NCBI GenBank assembly: GCA_020029625.1
Contig: JAIBJP010000078.1
Coordinates: 1-8,582 of the forward strand
DNA length: 8,582 nucleotides
From: Actinomycetota bacterium
GTDB lineage: Bacteria > Actinomycetota > Thermoleophilia > Gaiellales > Gaiellaceae
Direction: 5' to 3'
Part shown: piece by piece, positions 6,174 through 8,582 of the stretch
Layout: each line of letters opens with the position of its first letter
How positions within the stretch are numbered: the stretch's first letter is position 1
Notes under the pieces: model-generated
The model's input: only the letters and a program-made list of their open reading frames with translations
The model's database searches: none
What the model was told of the DNA's origin: nothing
Made by a program: the position numbers and the translations under genes

Positions 6174-7441
6174 GACGACGGCTTTTGCTCCTCGTCGCGC
6201 TCGCCGTCCTGGCGGCCCCCGCGAAGGCGTCCGCACACGCGACCCTGCTTGATCCCTCGCCTGAATACAGGGAGCGCCTCGCCGCGGGCCCGCCCTCTGT
6301 GGTGCTGACGTTCGACCAGGCTGTCATGGCGTTCCCGGACTCGATCGCCGTGCGGAGCGGAGAAGGTCGCGTGCTCTCCGGCGATGCGGCGGGCGGCGCC
6401 GACGCGCGAGTCGTGCTCGTTCCCGTGCGATCGCTTCCTCGCGGCGCCTACACGGTTCGCTGGCACGTGCTCTCGTCGGACGGGCATCCCATCAGTGGCG
6501 TCTACACCTTCGGAGTCCGGGTGGCTGCGCCTCCGCCCACCGAGGCCTTCGGGGCGTCGGGCCCGACTCGCACCGAGGACTTCGTGCGCTGGGCGTACTT
6601 CGTCTCGCTTGCGCTCGTCGTCGGCGGCCTCGGCTTCGCGCTGCTCGTCCTGCGCGGGATGCCGTCGGCGCTCGCAGGCCGCCTCTACAAGCTCATCGGC
6701 CTCGGGATCGTGGCGACTCTCGAGGTCGGCATCATCGCGTTCCTCCTGCGCGCGGAAGGCGCCCTGCAGCTGCCGCTCGGGAAGCTCCTGTACGCCGACC
6801 TCACGCCGATCGCAAACGGCACGCGCCTGGGAACTGCGTTCATGGCGATGACGATGGGCTTCGTCCTCGTCTCGGTCCTCGTCTACTTCGCCTGGCTCCT
6901 CGACCGGGTCGTCTTCTTGTGGCCCGCTTTCGTGCTCGCGCTCGGCTTCTCGTCCGGGCTCTCGCTCTCAGGCCACCAGGCGGCGGACCGCGGCTCGTCC
7001 TGGGCGACCCAGATCGCGGACTGGATCCACCTGTCGGCTGCGCTTCTGTGGGTCGGCGGACTGGTTGTCCTGGCTGTCTGCGTGTGGCCCCTCGCGCGCG
7101 AGCTTCGCCGTGACGCCTTCCTGCGCTTCTCTCGGCTAGCGACGTTGCTGATCGCCGCGCTCCTCGGCGCGGGCATCTACCTGAGCGTTGTTCGCCTCCC
7201 GTCCGTGAGCGATCTTTGGACAGCGGACTACGGACGAGTGCTGCTCGTGAAGATCGCGCTCGTCACCCTCGCCCTGACATGGGGGGCTTTCCATCACTTC
7301 GTGGGGCGCCCCGCATTGGTGCGGGACGATGCGTCTGGCTGGTCGGCGCGCCTGGGGCGCACGCTGATCGGGGAAGCGTCGGTGGCGATGGCGATCCTGC
7401 TTCTGGCGGCGATGCTCGTCGACGCCAAGCCGCCGGTCTAA
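6170..7441 (+). CDS. Fused CopC-CopD copper resistance/uptake protein
   Basis: A 423-residue fusion of an extracytoplasmic CopC domain and a membrane CopD domain, the arrangement of Bacillus YcnJ and many actinobacterial proteins. A Sec signal peptide ends near A22. The mature chain would begin with H23 (HATLLDPSP), matching the N-terminal histidine of the CopC Cu(II) site. D104 and H106 (SSDGHPISG) supply the other expected ligands. No methionine-rich Cu(I) site is seen. CopD follows from about 137 with roughly eight membrane segments and typical motifs: SGHQA (H269), DWIHLSAALLWVGGL (H287), YGRVLLVKIALV (354-365) and H375-H376. It probably binds periplasmic copper and moves it across the membrane or delivers it to cuproproteins. 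It starts with a 4-bp ATGA overlap and a GGAG ten bases upstream. It is the last gene of the operon. Confidence 0.94.
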   Translation: MRRRLLLLVALAVLAAPAKASAHATLLDPSPEYRERLAAGPPSVVLTFDQAVMAFPDSIAVRSGEGRVLSGDAAGGADARVVLVPVRSLPRGAYTVRWHVLSSDGHPISGVYTFGVRVAAPPPTEAFGASGPTRTEDFVRWAYFVSLALVVGGLGFALLVLRGMPSALAGRLYKLIGLGIVATLEVGIIAFLLRAEGALQLPLGKLLYADLTPIANGTRLGTAFMAMTMGFVLVSVLVYFAWLLDRVVFLWPAFVLALGFSSGLSLSGHQAADRGSSWATQIADWIHLSAALLWVGGLVVLAVCVWPLARELRRDAFLRFSRLATLLIAALLGAGIYLSVVRLPSVSDLWTADYGRVLLVKIALVTLALTWGAFHHFVGRPALVRDDASGWSARLGRTLIGEASVAMAILLLAAMLVDAKPPV

Positions 7442-7451
7442 TGCTCAGGCG

Positions 7452-8123
7452 TCACGCCTCCGAGAGGGTGTCGACGGCGTAGAAAATGGCGCCTCCGCCG
7501 CGATGGCAGAGGACGCCTTCGGCCTTCACTTCGTCACGTTCCTGGACGTACGGGATGCCATGGCGCTCGAGACCGACGATCTTGGTGTGGCCGTCGACGG
7601 AGAGCTCCATGGTTCGACCAGCGCGATCGCGGGCAGATCCCGTGGCCGCTGACACGCTCAAGCGGAACACAGTCCCGAGGGCAGGCGTAAAGCTGACTGT
7701 GCCGAACACACTGAACGGCTCAACGCAGCGAACACCCTTGCGCCAATCAGGACGCGAGCGATCTGGACCGAACATGACGTCATGAAGGGCCTCTCCCGGC
7801 AAGTAGGCGAAATAACCCGGCGCCAGGAAAATAGTGCGTGCCTCACCAGCTACGGCCACCGCAACCTCGGGCAACACGTCGGGGACAGCAAAGATCGTCG
7901 CCGGCTCTGCGTACTCCTCTTGGCAGCCGGCGCCCGCCGTGTCCCTGCAGGGAGGAAACGCTCCGATCCCGAGCGACGGTCCGATCTTTAGCTCGCGTGT
8001 CAGGCTCACTGACACGTAGCTCACGTCCTTCCACTCAACTGTAAGCGCGCAGCTCCCGTAGGCCGGCGAAACAATGACGCCGGCGATCGCGGCAAGAAAC
8101 GCGGCTAAGCCGAGTAGACGCAT
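7452..8123 (-). CDS. Secreted cysteine-containing protein of unknown function
   Basis: A 223-residue protein with an N-terminal signal peptide (hydrophobic 3-19, ending near AYGS). C25 follows it, but the -3 residue is Tyr, so the lipobox is poor and a lipoprotein is uncertain. Five cysteines (C25, C59, C67, C133, C206) suggest disulfides in an exported beta-rich domain. SCALTVEWKDVSYVSVSL near the start and a later CRDTAGAGC segment faintly recall small secreted or lipoprotein families of Actinobacteria, but I would not assign one. The ATG has a good Shine-Dalgarno, AAGGGG at 8134-8129. The gene starts 47 bp behind the rRNA operon terminator with no clear promoter, and converges on the copper operon with 10 bp between stops. 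Sampled GC is about 58%, against about 73% in a sampled copC-copD line, so it may be acquired or under weak constraint. Confidence 0.8.
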   Translation of the reverse strand: MRLLGLAAFLAAIAGVIVSPAYGSCALTVEWKDVSYVSVSLTRELKIGPSLGIGAFPPCRDTAGAGCQEEYAEPATIFAVPDVLPEVAVAVAGEARTIFLAPGYFAYLPGEALHDVMFGPDRSRPDWRKGVRCVEPFSVFGTVSFTPALGTVFRLSVSAATGSARDRAGRTMELSVDGHTKIVGLERHGIPYVQERDEVKAEGVLCHRGGGAIFYAVDTLSEA

Positions 8124-8169
8124 CTTCTCCCCTTTAGGACGCGCCGCGAGCCTGAAAGTTCCTTAAAAG

Positions 8170-8196
8170 CGAAGGGCGCCTTTCGGCGCCCTTTCG
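8170..8196 (-). terminator. rRNA operon terminator with GAAA tetraloop
   Basis: On the minus strand AAGGGCGCC (8193-8185) pairs with GGCGCCCTT (8180-8172) around a GAAA loop, and CGCTTTT follows. It stands about ten bases after the 5S 3' end and should close the rRNA transcript before the secreted-protein gene. The T tract is only four bases long and is separated from the stem by CGC, so some read-through is possible. Confidence 0.85.
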
Positions 8197-8202
8197 AAGA
8201 AA

Positions 8203-8319
8203 AACCGGCGGCGTCCTACTCTCCCGGGAGGTTACCCTCCGAGTACCATCGGCGCTGGCGGGCTTAACTGCTCTGTTCGGAATGGGAAGAGGTGTTTCCC
8301 CGCCGCTATAACCACCGGA
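8203..8319 (-). rRNA. rrf: 5S ribosomal RNA
   Basis: A complete 5S rRNA of about 117 nt. Helix I is formed by CCGGTGG at the 5' end (8318-8312) and CCGCCGG at the 3' end (8211-8205), with one G-U pair. The conserved core CCCATTCCGAACAGAGCAG, the following GTTAAGCC and the 3' GGGAGAGTAGGACGC are all present. The ends are set from helix I and may be off by one to three bases. It follows 23S rRNA by about 60 bp on the same strand, the usual bacterial 16S-23S-5S order. Confidence 0.95.
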
Positions 8320-8381
8320 AATTGTGAGGTCGAGCGCGTCCGCGCACCCTCAAAACTCCATAGCAGCTTTCACGGTGTTCA
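8320..8381 (-). other. 23S-5S internal spacer
   Basis: This 62-bp transcribed spacer holds no gene or tRNA. On the minus strand it contains AGTTTTGAGG, a string common in such spacers. A small possible hairpin follows, GCGC-GGAC-GCGC flanked by GAGG and CCTC, which could serve rRNA processing. Confidence 0.6.

Positions 8382-8582
<201 letters not shown>

Noticed and set aside
7447..7459. Hairpin AGGCGT-C-ACGCCT between the convergent stops as a terminator
   Set aside because: The stem is six pairs at most with a one-base centre that cannot form a real loop, and no T tract follows on either strand.

Overview
The window comes from a high-GC bacterium, most likely an actinobacterium. GTG and TTG starts are common, genes overlap tightly, some starts look leaderless, and a dGTPase gene sits directly upstream of dnaG, an order I know from Actinobacteria such as mycobacteria. 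A deep-branching class such as Thermoleophilia would fit, but this cannot be settled from the window.

Left part (minus strand, reading right to left): a short-chain dehydrogenase gene, a dGTPase-type HD phosphohydrolase gene (dgt) and DNA primase (dnaG) form a tight run. A tRNA-Asn(GTT) gene follows, ending in a strong hairpin terminator near the left edge. dgt and dnaG overlap and belong to nucleotide control and replication priming; the dehydrogenase is probably only a co-transcribed neighbour.

Middle part (plus strand, 3652-7441): six genes with gaps of 5 nt or less, or with TGATG/ATGA overlaps. In order they are a histidine phosphatase, an 81-residue protein with an Sm-like strand pattern, a membrane protein of the M48/HtpX protease family that has lost two of three zinc ligands, a 2-TM protein, a histidine-rich 6-TM protein, and a fused CopC-CopD copper protein. 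The last four look like a membrane module, probably linked to copper handling. The divergent start (SDR leftward, phosphatase rightward) has only 20 bp between start codons, with opposing -10-like elements inside it.

Right part (minus strand): the 3' end of 23S rRNA, a complete 5S rRNA and a GAAA-loop terminator close a ribosomal RNA operon. Directly behind it lies a gene for a secreted, cysteine-containing protein of unknown function, with visibly lower GC than its neighbours. It converges on the copper operon with 10 bp between stop codons.

The most interesting points are the apparent pseudoprotease inside the copper-linked operon, the uncharacterised membrane and Sm-like partners around it, and the low-GC secreted orphan behind the rRNA operon. 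There is no CRISPR array, insertion sequence or phage gene. No stretch over 300 bases lacks a gene.
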